This document shows, piece after piece, positions 1 to 6,331 of a stretch of DNA of 21,264 nucleotides. Each line of letters begins with the position of its first letter. Within the stretch, counting starts at the first letter, position 1. Source of the DNA: a virus. The translations under genes were made by a program, and so were the position numbers. The stretch lies in IMG/VR virus record IMGVR_UViG_3300047175_000107, positions 1 through 21,264 of that record; one strand, given 5' to 3'. Below the pieces are notes generated by a model that was not told the origin of the DNA, made no database searches, and worked only from the letters and a program-made list of their open reading frames with translations.

Positions 1-157
1 CGCGCCTTGGTAGCCGGTGGCACTGGCCGCGCCTTGGTAGCCGGTGGCACTGGCCGCGCCTTGGTCGCCGGTGGCACTGGCCGCGCCTTGGTCGCCGGTG
101 GCACTGGCCGCGCCTTGGTCGCCGGTGGCACTGGCCGCGCCTTGGTCGCCGGTGGCA
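1..157. repeat. 27-bp tandem repeat inside a coding region
   Basis: Five full copies and one partial copy of a 27-bp unit begin at the left edge, so the array probably continues outside the window. The copies are nearly identical. The two leftmost have A where the others have C, which changes Asp to Tyr in the encoded protein. Read on the minus strand, the unit encodes the nonapeptide ATGDQGAAS, and the period keeps the reading frame. Confidence 0.95.
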
Positions 158-522
158 TGCGAACCGTCTTCAAGTGTCGCGTGATCGAACACCCATTTTA
201 TCGCGCGCTGAATCAAGCTATGGAGATGAAATTCAACGCCTATTGTGATCTTGGCTGACGCCATTTTGCTGTCGGACCCTCCACGGTCCAAGACGCCCGA
301 TTGCTGAACCTCGGTATAACGGCTACCTGCCGGCGCGTAGTAGCTTAACACTTCAAAAGGATGGCCAGTGATCGCGTGGAAACCAGATTGGCACGCCTGC
401 ACTTCGCCGTCGTGTTCGTAGGTCTTACCGATTTCGTATTGAAATCCCCGGCATTTCAAGTTGCTGTCATAACCCTTGATGCCGTGAACAACTTCGTTGC
501 TGGTAGCCTCTTGCTCGCTCAT
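1..522 (-). CDS. DUF7666-like protein with 9-residue repeat tail (3' end outside window)
   Basis: The start is ATG at 522 with a GGGAGG Shine-Dalgarno seven bases upstream; 174 codons are visible before the left edge. Residues about 12-115 look like the phage/prophage DUF7666 family: a KGYDSNLKCRGFQYEIGKTY segment, then CQSGFHA, YYAPAGSRY and a DSKMASAKITI strand. From about residue 122 the protein becomes an ATGDQGAAS repeat array. The function of the family is not known to me. The repeat could form a solenoid, which is inference. The N-terminal domain aligns loosely with the three AAxx-tailed proteins elsewhere in the window through the shared pattern C-x2-G-[FL]-HA, then YYAPG or YYAPA. 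It lies 50 bp downstream of the mini-gene string at 573-1029 and may share its transcript. Shadow frames on the plus strand were rejected. Confidence 0.85.
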   Translation of the reverse strand, partial: MSEQEATSNEVVHGIKGYDSNLKCRGFQYEIGKTYEHDGEVQACQSGFHAITGHPFEVLSYYAPAGSRYTEVQQSGVLDRGGSDSKMASAKITIGVEFHLHSLIQRAIKWVFDHATLEDGSHATGDQGAASATGDQGAASATGDQGAASATGDQGAASATGYQGAASATGYQGA

Positions 523-572
523 AGCCGCCTCCCTTGTGCTAAGGCTTACTATATTGCAGAAATCTGCAAGCG

Positions 573-746
573 TCAATCGGAAAGTTGGTTTAACTCGTAG
601 CTAATCACGTCCACTCGATCGAATCGCCGCTCGCTAGCCAGCACGTCTTTACGGGCCTCGTAAGCCTTATCCGGGCAATCGAACACGCCACAAGGTTCCG
701 CGTAGCCGGCGTAATCCCATTCTCCAATAACGACCCAGACTTTCAC
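573..746 (-). CDS. Small phage protein, 57 aa
   Basis: I chose the GTG at 746 because it overlaps the stop of the upstream gene by four bases (GTGA) and has a GGAGG seven bases before it. A longer reading frame exists upstream but would cover the neighbouring gene. The protein begins VKVWVVIGEWDYAGY and has a mixed beta/alpha composition with two Cys (residues 19 and 24). No family is recognised. It is the last of three translationally coupled mini-genes. Confidence 0.7.
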   Translation of the reverse strand: MKVWVVIGEWDYAGYAEPCGVFDCPDKAYEARKDVLASERRFDRVDVISYELNQLSD

Positions 747-856
747 GGGCCGGCCTCCGGGTAATCCTCGCTCATGCAAGCCAGCCAACGCCCCACAAAG
801 AGCGCCACGCCTGGCGATAGGAGCAGCCAGCCGGCAACCCAATACCACCAGGTCAC
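743..856 (-). CDS. 37-aa single-span membrane peptide
   Basis: The GTG start at 856 overlaps the upstream stop by four bases. The peptide starts VTWWYWVAGWLLLSPGVALF, an aromatic-rich hydrophobic stretch long enough to span a membrane once, followed by a short acidic tail (MSEDYPEAGP). Its last codons contain the Shine-Dalgarno of the next gene. The size and placement resemble accessory membrane peptides of phages, but no family is recognised and a holin or spanin role is not supported. Confidence 0.6.
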   Translation of the reverse strand: MTWWYWVAGWLLLSPGVALFVGRWLACMSEDYPEAGP

Positions 857-1029
857 TTGAGATTGTCCCCGCGCGACACCGCTGCCGTGTGCTCGTCGAG
901 CCGGTGCAGATGCGCCCATAGCTCCTGTGCCTTTCTGGCGTGCATAGGGTTGTTTTGGGCAGTGTGTTGCGCCAGCAACGCCACGCATTCGGTCAACGCG
1001 GTAATGCGTTCATCGTCTGTTAAAATCAT
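853..1029 (-). CDS. Small helical phage protein, 58 aa
   Basis: The start is ATG at 1029 with a weak GGGGA eight bases upstream; a TTG seven codons earlier is a poorer alternative. The product starts MILTDDERITALTECVALLA, is predominantly helical and charged, and has no recognised domain. It heads the run of three genes that overlap by GTGA junctions, which suggests coordinated translation. Confidence 0.65.
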   Translation of the reverse strand: MILTDDERITALTECVALLAQHTAQNNPMHARKAQELWAHLHRLDEHTAAVSRGDNLK

Positions 1030-1104
1030 TTTTGTGTTCCCCAACACCAAGTCACTAAAGTCAATAAATAAGACAACTCGGGTATACGTTTAAGAAGCCC
1101 TAGA

Positions 1105-1190
1105 GCCTCCCTTGAGGGTCCCGGAGGCCAATCCGGGTAGTTTCAAGGTGGTGTTCACCCTTACCCGATAGGGCGGCTTGGCCAAACCGC
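1105..1190 (-). other. Structured intergenic segment upstream of mini-gene operon
   Basis: The 190-bp gap 1030-1219 has no gene but several nested inverted repeats: GCCTCC/GGAGGC (1105-1110 with 1123-1128), CGGGTA/TACCCG (1134-1139 with 1162-1167), and GCGG/CCGC (1173-1190). Read leftward this would be a structured leader before the gene starting at 1029. No U-tract follows any stem, so a simple terminator is unlikely. A regulatory leader or small RNA is possible but unproven. Confidence 0.35.
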
Positions 1191-1219
1191 TTTCGCTCGC
1201 GTTGTCTTAATTGTTGACC

Positions 1220-1372
1220 TTACAAAACCCCAATGACCACAAACGCCAAAGCCGACAGAGCAGAGATTGTCCCGAAGAACCACCATTCCTGTCTGTAGGT
1301 CTGGCGCAGGCGGAAGAAACAGAACCAGGCGTAAATGGCCAAAGCAAAGGCGATGATGGAAAAGACGATCAC
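1220..1372 (-). CDS. 50-aa protein with two membrane spans
   Basis: The GTG at 1372 overlaps the stop of the gene at 1369-1596 by four bases. The product has a hydrophobic stretch at residues 1-20 (VIVFSIIAFALAIYAWFCFF), a short charged loop (RLRQTYRQE) and a second hydrophobic stretch at about 30-50. This is a small hairpin membrane protein. The topology resembles small holins, but it lies far from any lysin gene, so that assignment would be speculative. Confidence 0.65.
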   Translation of the reverse strand: MIVFSIIAFALAIYAWFCFFRLRQTYRQEWWFFGTISALSALAFVVIGVL

Positions 1373-1596
1373 GACCGGGCTTCCTCCAACGTCATCTCGG
1401 CCAGCAACTCCATGCAACGAAGTTTGGCCCGAGTATCGCCGCACACCCCGTATACCTTCGCCGCCATCTCGTAATAGCTGGCGCAACGTTCGCCTTCCCT
1501 CGCGTGGCCATTGAGGAACAACGCCCAGCGCCGATCGCCTTCGCGCAAGGCCAAAGCAGCCAAGGCATTCAATTCAGCGGGTGTGAATGCGTCCAC
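1369..1596 (-). CDS. Hypothetical helical protein, 75 aa
   Basis: The GTG start at 1596 is set by a strong GGGAGG about seven bases upstream. The product (MDAFTPAELNALAALALREG at its start) is entirely helical in character, with a paired-helix feel in which Ala, Leu and Arg recur. No family is recognised. It is coupled by GTGA overlap to the two-span membrane protein downstream. Confidence 0.7.
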   Translation of the reverse strand: MDAFTPAELNALAALALREGDRRWALFLNGHAREGERCASYYEMAAKVYGVCGDTRAKLRCMELLAEMTLEEARS

Positions 1597-1677
1597 TAAA
1601 GCCCTCCCTCAGTCCGTTGCGTCCGTAATCAGAAGGCTACCACACTTGCGAAAAACTGCAAACCTAAAATGCGCCTA

Positions 1678-2070
1678 TCAGGGATTAAAAGTGAACCCCA
1701 AAGCATTGACCTGCATAGAGTAGGCGGATTCGCAAGGCGCATAGACGACTTCGGGCACTTCCTCGGCGCCTTCGTCCTCAGACGCCGCCAGCGACAGCCC
1801 CAAGGCAAATGCCTCAAGCTCCTCCCGCACTTGCCGAAGCCTGGCCAGGAGCCTCGGAGAAGCCGCCCTGGCCGTCCCCAAAGTCGCCCGCGCCAAAGCC
1901 CCGGCAGCCGAGGACGACACGCCCTGCGCTATTAGCTGCTGACGCAAATCCAGGGTTGCCTTACGAGCGGTGCGATGCGCAGCCAACTCGGCGTCGATCG
2001 CCAAGCATTCGGCCTCGCATAACATCCGAAGGCGAGCCTGCGCGCTGTCAGACAAGTCATGCGGTTTCAT
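1678..2070 (-). CDS. Hypothetical helical protein, 130 aa
   Basis: The ATG at 2070 lies 14 bp inside the end of the upstream gene (2057-2770), so the two are probably co-translated; a G-rich stretch precedes it. The product starts MKPHDLSDSAQARLRMLCEA and is Ala-, Leu- and Arg-rich with long predicted helices to about residue 95, then an acidic segment (SEDEGAEEVPE). No domain is recognised. Confidence 0.7.
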   Translation of the reverse strand: MKPHDLSDSAQARLRMLCEAECLAIDAELAAHRTARKATLDLRQQLIAQGVSSSAAGALARATLGTARAASPRLLARLRQVREELEAFALGLSLAASEDEGAEEVPEVVYAPCESAYSMQVNALGFTFNP

Positions 2071-2770
2071 CGGGCGCCCCCGGAATAGGCATCCAATGAG
2101 TGGGCGTGTAAGAAAGGCTCAGTGGTGTTACAAACTTATGGTCTACCCAAACCCATGACTTGTCGCGGTCGCGCCACTTATAATCCGCCCATCGCCGTCC
2201 GTTCGCCCACAGGTCTATCGGCCTGTCTTTCGGTGCTGTCTCTATAGGAAGCCAGTCCGTGCTTTGCAGAGCGGTTTTCTCCGGCGTCGGGCGCACCAGC
2301 ACAGACGGCTTTAGCCCGACCTTTATTTTGATCGTGCCGTCGCGCAAATCCGCTAGTGTTATTAGCCGCATTGCATCGGTAGTCCTGTCGTCATTCAGCA
2401 GGACGGCGCCACAACGCACCAGCCGCCACGCTTCGCCCCAGCTAATCGCCACGCCCGCCAACGGCAGCAGCCGAAACAGTGGAATGCCTGCTTCCAACTC
2501 CGCTAAGGATATCAGAGCACTCGGCTGATCATCGCCCTCCCTGTCCGCATCCGCATCCGCATCCGCATCCGCATCCGCATCCGCATCCGCTTGCGCCACC
2601 AGGATTTGACGCAAAAGTGCCGGCGTCTGCCGCAGCCCTTCCGGCAATCCTTCCTCGGGCATGATCGTCTGCATAAAGCCCTCGTGCGCATCCGAGGTGA
2701 CGGCCCAGCCCAAAGTTGGGTGCTCGTCAATCGTTAGCGTGAACCTGGGTGGAAACAGTTTTGATGCCAT
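2057..2770 (-). CDS. Mosaic protein: HicB-like N-terminus, Asp-Ala linker, TyrRS-type S4 domain, DUF551-like C-terminus
   Basis: The ATG at 2770 has GGAGG nine bases upstream. Residues 9-58 (RFTLTIDEHPTLGWAVTSDA) resemble the DUF1902/HicB-like fold, a weak match. Residues 60-76 are a Gln-Ala-Asp run encoded by a hexanucleotide repeat. Residues 94-160 look like the C-terminal S4 RNA-binding domain of tyrosyl-tRNA synthetase: AGIPLFRLLPLAG, EAWRLVRCGAVLLND, TLADLRDGTIKIKVG, then VLVR. Residues 172-233 (WLPIETAPKDRPIDLW, PTHWMPIPGAP) look like DUF551, a short domain common in phage proteins. The S4 domain suggests RNA binding, but no synthetase catalytic domain is present. A TTGACA-type promoter lies upstream, so this may be the first gene of the leftward run ending at 1220. 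Confidence 0.8.
   Translation of the reverse strand: MASKLFPPRFTLTIDEHPTLGWAVTSDAHEGFMQTIMPEEGLPEGLRQTPALLRQILVAQADADADADADADADADREGDDQPSALISLAELEAGIPLFRLLPLAGVAISWGEAWRLVRCGAVLLNDDRTTDAMRLITLADLRDGTIKIKVGLKPSVLVRPTPEKTALQSTDWLPIETAPKDRPIDLWANGRRWADYKWRDRDKSWVWVDHKFVTPLSLSYTPTHWMPIPGAPDETA
2544..2590. repeat. Hexanucleotide microsatellite (TCCGCA)n
   Basis: Seven perfect copies of TCCGCA plus a partial eighth. On the minus strand the unit encodes Asp-Ala, giving the linker between the HicB-like and S4-like parts of the protein at 2057-2770. Gain or loss of units changes linker length without shifting frame. Confidence 0.95.
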
Positions 2771-2797
2771 GGGCTTAGTCCTCCGTGCGTTCGCGTA

Positions 2798-2824
2798 GTG
2801 TTACACGCGGCCTAAAACTGTCAA
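2798..2824 (-). promoter_or_regulatory. Candidate leftward promoter before the S4/DUF551 gene
   Basis: On the minus strand there is a perfect TTGACA (2824-2819) followed after 15 bases by TAACAC (2803-2798). The spacing is short and the -10 is imperfect. It sits about 30 bp upstream of the ATG at 2770, a sensible position. Confidence 0.4.
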
Positions 2825-2868
2825 GCCGCTTTGAGAACATCTTTTAGTAACTATGTCCGACAGCAGGC

Positions 2869-3468
2869 TTATATAAAGCAATCAGGGCGGTTAACATTTA
2901 CCGGCGGGAACACTTTTTGACGCCGCTTCGCTCCGCCCAAGCAATGTAAAGCCGATGAGACTTGCTTGGGTGTCACGCCGAGTGAACGTTGAATGTAGTC
3001 GCGGGAATGCCCGGCGTCGTGCATCTGCTTGATTTGTCTGCACATCGGGGTTGCTGTCTTTGTTGCTGGCGGCAGCAAACCCTTACGCCGGAGGCGCCCC
3101 TCATAGCCTTTGTATTGGGATTTGGTAATCGAGAGGGTGGCGAGGATTTTTTCGACAGGGGTATTCGCTAGGCGTAATTTAAGGAAACGGTCCCTGAGCG
3201 GCTTATTGTAGCCCGTCTGAGGGCGGCCCATGCCGAGGTGGTGGAAGTAGCGGCCCAGGGAGGCGGGAGAGCAGCCGAGGGAGGCTGTCATGACCTTGTA
3301 AAGGGCGCCAGCAGTGCGGAGGGTGCGCAGGGCTGCCCAGAAGGCGGCTGGGCGGCCTCCGATGGTCTCGCCGGCTTCCACGCGCTGCCAGAAGTCCGGG
3401 GTTACATGGTGGGCGCAGAGAGCGGGGCGCGAGGGCGCCTTACAGGGTCCCGAGGGTTTGCGCGGCAT
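2869..3468 (-). CDS. Putative DNA-binding protein with repeated HTH-like segments, 199 aa
   Basis: The ATG at 3468 is preceded only by a weak TAAGAG. The protein is basic (RKPSGPCKAPSRP at the start). Three segments look like helix-turn-helix units: about residues 55-80 (MTASLGCSPASLGRYFHHLG), about 92-130 (LRDRFLKLRLANTPVEKILA, ending in GYEGRLRRKG) and about 143-178 (QIKQMHDAGHSRDYIQRSLG, ending in SSALHCLGG). This pattern is known from phage regulators and from Hin-like or sigma-like HTH arrays. No catalytic residues are visible, so a transposase or recombinase role is not supported. A transcription regulator is the best guess. The gene at 11745-12158 has a similar tandem-HTH layout. Confidence 0.7.
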   Translation of the reverse strand: MPRKPSGPCKAPSRPALCAHHVTPDFWQRVEAGETIGGRPAAFWAALRTLRTAGALYKVMTASLGCSPASLGRYFHHLGMGRPQTGYNKPLRDRFLKLRLANTPVEKILATLSITKSQYKGYEGRLRRKGLLPPATKTATPMCRQIKQMHDAGHSRDYIQRSLGVTPKQVSSALHCLGGAKRRQKVFPPVNVNRPDCFI

Positions 3469-3574
3469 AAAATGCTCTTACTGTGTAATGTGGTGAACTT
3501 TAGACTAACAGGTGGTAGTGCGGGAAGCTTGACATGCTCCCCGGCCTGAAGGCCGAGGGTTCTGAAGGACTGCA

Positions 3575-3814
3575 TCAAGCCGCCCTCCGGATGCTTCGTG
3601 CTTCGTCCGGCCTCTTACCGAGGTGCCCGTCCACACGCTTCAAGGACTCGTCCAGCCCCCGTTGTAGAATAACGATCGCCGCGTTGGTGTCCGCGTTGGC
3701 TTCGTGGCCGCAGCCCGTGCAGACGAACCGGCACGAACCCGCAATCTGCGCCATTTGCTGCGCTTGTTCGGGCGTCGGGTAGAGCCGGTATGTGTTGGCT
3801 TTGCGGATAACCAT
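3575..3814 (-). pseudogene. Internally deleted TnpB, 79-aa open frame
   Basis: The frame starts with ATG at 3814 and reads MVIRKANTYRLYPTPEQAQQ, the usual TnpB N-terminus. At residue 31 (CRFV) it jumps directly to the end of the zinc finger and the RuvC-III region (CTGCGHEANADTNAAIVIL) and continues to a normal TnpB-like end. The RuvC-I Asp, RuvC-II Glu and the first Cys pair are missing. The junction CRFV-CTGC suggests deletion between two similar FV(C/Y) codon stretches, and it stayed in frame. The product cannot be a nuclease. The intact relative is at 15051-16238. Confidence 0.8.
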
Positions 3815-3817
3815 AGC

Positions 3818-3889
3818 CCATATTACAGTTGGTCTATGGCAGATGACAATATCCGCCAATACATCGAACAACAGCGGACGCCCGGATAA
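3818..3889 (+). pseudogene. C-terminal scrap of TnpA (Y1 transposase)
   Basis: The end of the frame reads MADDNIRQYIEQQRTPG and stops at 3889. This matches the typical IS200/IS605 TnpA ending, in which a helix carrying YIE(x)Q closes the protein. Just before it, ITVGL is readable in another frame, as expected for the preceding TnpA strand with a one-base frameshift. The catalytic Tyr and HUH motif are absent. Confidence 0.6.
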
Positions 3890-3990
3890 CCCATGTCGGC
3901 GCGGACGCGCCTGTAACGCCCTTACCTCGGCCTGAACGCCGAGGCTTGCGGGCTTACAGAGAGTCAATGTAATCCCGCGTTATAGTCACG

Positions 3991-4401
3991 TCAGGATTCC
4001 TTTGGCTTGAGGGGAGTGGGTGGCGGCGGGGCGGCGTAAAATGGGGCTTTCTCGTAGTTGGCCAGCCGGGCTTTCAGAAGTTCTATTTCCGCCATCGCCC
4101 GCGCAAACCCTATGTCAGCCACGCTATGCGTCGAGTTGGGTTCACTACGGCGCCTGGTTGCAGCCCTCAGGTGCTTGGCGTGAGCAAACTGTTCCTCCGC
4201 CTTTTCGGTCATGTTCGCCAAAAAGCCTAGTGTGTCCAATACGTGCTTCGGGACAGGAAGGGGGGCTTCGGGTTCCAGCCAGCGATGTATTGACCGAAGT
4301 GAATAGCCGGAAGCGTCGGCTAAAGACGTTTTAGTCCAACGGACTTTGGCTAGCAGTCGAGCAAGGGCCTCACATGGAGTTTCGTTTGTAGGGAGAGCCA
4401 T
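3991..4401 (-). CDS. HTH transcriptional regulator, likely phage repressor, 136 aa
   Basis: The ATG at 4401 has AAGGAA seven bases upstream. Residues about 9-45 (LARLLAKVRWTKTSLADASG then YSLRSIHRWLEP) form a helix-turn-helix of the lambda-repressor/Cro type. The middle is helical (about residues 52-75 and 97-118) and the C-terminus is proline-rich (PPPPTPLKPKES). It faces the rightward genes across a 540-bp control region, and a TTGACA promoter overlapped by an inverted repeat lies just upstream. This layout suggests an autoregulated repressor at a lysis/lysogeny-type switch, which is inference. Confidence 0.75.
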   Translation of the reverse strand: MALPTNETPCEALARLLAKVRWTKTSLADASGYSLRSIHRWLEPEAPLPVPKHVLDTLGFLANMTEKAEEQFAHAKHLRAATRRRSEPNSTHSVADIGFARAMAEIELLKARLANYEKAPFYAAPPPPTPLKPKES

Positions 4402-4422
4402 ATTAACTTTCCTTGTGTTTGT

Positions 4423-4459
4423 ATGGCACTTTTTATGGCTTATACTTGTGCCATGTCAA
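4423..4459 (-). promoter_or_regulatory. Repressor promoter with operator-like inverted repeat
   Basis: On the minus strand TTGACA (4459-4454) is followed after 17 bases by ATAAAA (4436-4431). The perfect 7-bp inverted repeat ATGGCAC (4423-4429) / GTGCCAT (4448-4454) brackets the -10 region, with one arm touching the -35. A protein bound there would block this promoter, as expected for autoregulation. Confidence 0.6.
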
Positions 4460-4480
4460 GCGTGATTGCGTGCTACCTAA

Positions 4481-4507
4481 TTGGCGTTTATTCATTTTGC
4501 GTATAAT
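4481..4507 (+). promoter_or_regulatory. Possible rightward promoter with perfect -10
   Basis: TATAAT at 4502-4507 has TTGGCG at 4481-4486, 15 bases upstream. The -10 is perfect, but the spacing is short and the -35 imperfect. No gene begins within 400 bp, so a transcript from here would first run through the structured segment at 4645-4713. Confidence 0.35.
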
Positions 4508-4612
4508 AGTGCAGCGTTTGGCGCAGTTGTTTACTGTTACGCCGCTTTCAGCGCCAGTTAAGCGTATTTTTACGCAGCATCAGAGTAGGCGGGCATAGTT
4601 ATAAGCCTAAGT

Positions 4613-4639
4613 CAGTGTTAGGACAGTGTTAGGACAGTG
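4613..4639. repeat. 11-bp direct repeat
   Basis: CAGTGTTAGGA occurs twice head to tail (4613-4623, 4624-4634), followed by a partial CAGTG. Short phased repeats in a control region may be protein-binding sites; the function is unknown. Confidence 0.7.
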
Positions 4640-4644
4640 GCGCC

Positions 4645-4713
4645 GGTCGCTGCGACGCATCCATTCTTCTATCCCCGTGCCTGTAGGGCCGGGGTAGAAT
4701 GGTGCTAGCGACC
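4645..4713. ncRNA. Strong nested hairpin, candidate small RNA or regulatory element
   Basis: Outer arms GGTCGCT (4645-4651) and AGCGACC (4707-4713) enclose an inner stem TTCTA-CCCCG-GCC (4667-4681) / GGC-CGGGG-TAGAA (4687-4699), 13 pairs with two single-T bulges and a TGTAG loop. No reading frame uses this DNA. No U-tract follows on either strand. It lies upstream of a TTGACA promoter at 4733. A structured RNA or a DNA cruciform site are both possible. Confidence 0.4.
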
Positions 4714-4732
4714 TATAATTGTGCTTGTCGGC

Positions 4733-4764
4733 TTGACAAACCCTATATCTACTATACATAGTAG
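4733..4764 (+). promoter_or_regulatory. Rightward promoter overlapped by palindromic operator
   Basis: TTGACA at 4733-4738 and TACATA at 4755-4760, spacer 16. The palindrome CTACTAT-AC-ATAGTAG (4749-4764, 7-bp arms) covers the -10, which would suit a repressor site. The next gene starts at 4945, leaving a leader of about 180 bases that is AT-rich and has no supported gene. Confidence 0.5.
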
Positions 4765-4944
4765 GACTTTGTGACGATGGGCAGAATTTTTTATCTTTTG
4801 CGGCTCGCTAACTTTTGTGAAAGTGAATGATATCAATGGTTTACAATTTTGGCGAATTTTTAAGTTGCCCACTGTCACTACCCTAAGCGTTTGTAAGACC
4901 TATGGGCAGCTACATTACGCCCCTGGAATGAATAGGAGTTTGTT

Positions 4945-5772
4945 GTGGGTGTTCTTGGCCGTAAGCCGCTTAATGTGACCGGAAATATATTCTTGGATGG
5001 CCAACTATATCGTTTTGTGGATTTTACCGAACTCACTTATGACCAAACTCTGGTCTTTGCGCCAGGTTTGAACAAATACCGAAAGAGGCGTAAAAATGCG
5101 GTTAAACCGCATGAGAAAGTTAAACTTGTCCAAAGGACTGTGCGGCGATCAATTTGGGAATCCGAGTGCCCTATGTGCCTTAAGCCGTTCACTATAGAAG
5201 TTCCGGTGAACTGGCCTTTTCATTCTCAGACGCCCGTTCGGTATTGCTCTGCACACCGGAACTTGACGCAAGGCGAGAATGCGCGCGTTCACATCGAGAC
5301 AACGATAGTCCGGTTGCTGGACCAGAGTTTGCTGGTTTCGTTGGACCAGATGGCTAAAGCTTTAGGCGTTTCCAGGGTTGACTATGCGCTGCTCGAAACG
5401 CTGAAGAAGCTGAAAAAAGCCAAGTTAGCCTTTTGGCACGGACATTCGTATACGAAGGTGCCTTACAAAGAAGAAGTAGCGCGGAAGATCATGTGTCACG
5501 AGATTGGCCGGCGTGGCCGGATGACGATGGCGGACCTGTATGAATGGTTTGCGGCGCCAAGCACGCTGAAGGAGGCAAAACTGGCGGTTTGGTTTGACGC
5601 GGAATCTGATATAAAGCTTAATAGTGTTCGGCTATTTGTGAATAAGATGCGGGTTTGGGGCTTTATTAAGCGGGACAAGCACACTTATAGCCTCCCCTTC
5701 GATTACGCCATGAGAGACATTGACGATGACGCGCTCCGAATCCGTCTTGCCGCCGAATCCAGGGCCGAGTGA
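4945..5772 (+). CDS. Zinc-finger / winged-helix phage protein, 275 aa
   Basis: The GTG at 4945 is supported by AGGAG six bases upstream. Residues 75-104 hold a Cys2-CysHis cluster (CPMC ... CSAH), likely a zinc site. Residues about 130-160 (SLDQMAKALGVSRVDYALLE) are HTH-like, and about 196-252 (MTMADLYEWFAAPSTLKEA and later MRVWGFIKRDKHTYSL) look like a winged helix. It is the first rightward gene after the control region and overlaps the next gene by 47 bp. The composition suggests DNA binding, such as a replication or transcription factor. No family is recognised. It is more AT-rich than the downstream genes. Confidence 0.75.
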   Translation: MGVLGRKPLNVTGNIFLDGQLYRFVDFTELTYDQTLVFAPGLNKYRKRRKNAVKPHEKVKLVQRTVRRSIWESECPMCLKPFTIEVPVNWPFHSQTPVRYCSAHRNLTQGENARVHIETTIVRLLDQSLLVSLDQMAKALGVSRVDYALLETLKKLKKAKLAFWHGHSYTKVPYKEEVARKIMCHEIGRRGRMTMADLYEWFAAPSTLKEAKLAVWFDAESDIKLNSVRLFVNKMRVWGFIKRDKHTYSLPFDYAMRDIDDDALRIRLAAESRAE

Positions 5773-6331
5773 TGTAGCTCGCTACCGGGCTTTCCTCGAA
5801 AAGGCTGTGGCGAACGCGGAGATTCGCGGCGAACAGAAAGAGCGCATCGCCAACCATATGCTGAAAGAGGCGGAGAAATACCGCGATGAGACATCAAAGC
5901 AGCTAAGGCTCTTTGCCCGGCATACGAATCTCGGAGAGCTAGAGGCCAAAATTCAGGCGAGGGATATGATCCTGCTGCTGGCTGGCTTGGCCAAGGATCA
6001 TACGCTTGACGTGAAGTTCCGCCGGGAATGCGCGAAAGACATCATTGAGCGGGCTATTCCGCTTGCGCCGCAGCGCACGGAAGTCATCACGCCCGATAAG
6101 CTGGAAGCCACCGATGGACGCGCCGGAACCATCATAGACGCTGACATAGAGCAAGCCAGGCTGGCGATGGAGCAGATGGCGGAAATGACCCGTTGCATCG
6201 GCACTCTACCGCCAGACCAATGGCCTCAGTGGCTTCAAGAGAAGGTTGGCAAGGAGGCTATGAAGGCGTATCAGGCCGAGGCGCCTGCTGACCCTTCAAA
6301 TTCGTCTCCGAAGCCCCCCGTAGATCGATGA
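5726..6331 (+). CDS. Possible small terminase subunit, 201 aa
   Basis: The ATG at 5726 (MTRSESVLPP) overlaps the end of the preceding gene; a TTG at 5720 is an alternative, and the Shine-Dalgarno is weak for both. The protein is almost wholly helical: about residues 16-60 (RYRAFLEKAVANAEI, EKYRDETSKQ), then KFRRECAKDIIERAIPLAPQ near residue 100, which resembles the helix-rich core and linker of some small terminase subunits. The C-terminus has WPQWLQEKVGKEAMKAY. It is about 10 kb from the large subunit, unusual for a terminase pair, so a general phage DNA-binding protein remains possible. Confidence 0.55.
   Translation: MTRSESVLPPNPGPSDVARYRAFLEKAVANAEIRGEQKERIANHMLKEAEKYRDETSKQLRLFARHTNLGELEAKIQARDMILLLAGLAKDHTLDVKFRRECAKDIIERAIPLAPQRTEVITPDKLEATDGRAGTIIDADIEQARLAMEQMAEMTRCIGTLPPDQWPQWLQEKVGKEAMKAYQAEAPADPSNSSPKPPVDR

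Larger units (their letters stand above)
3530..3965. mobile_element. Deleted IS605-type element (MITE-like remnant)
   Basis: The right-end hairpin is at about 3539-3556 (CCCGGCCTGAAGGCCGAGGG) and the left-end hairpin at about 3925-3943 (CCTCGGCCTGAACGCCGAGG). Between them are a shortened tnpB reading toward the right-end hairpin and the last codons of a tnpA reading the other way, the divergent layout of IS605. The remnant is about 440 bp, whereas intact elements are about 1.7-2 kb. Exact ends cannot be fixed without the empty site. Confidence 0.75.

Noticed and set aside
1-157. CRISPR array
   Set aside because: The 27-bp units are directly adjacent, with no unique spacers, and are translated.
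361-600. 79-codon plus-strand frame
   Set aside because: Antisense to the DUF7666-like gene, which has a better start and a family match.
4772-4832. 17-codon leader peptide starting MGRIFYLL
   Set aside because: There is no Shine-Dalgarno and it has no supporting feature; left as an AT-rich leader.
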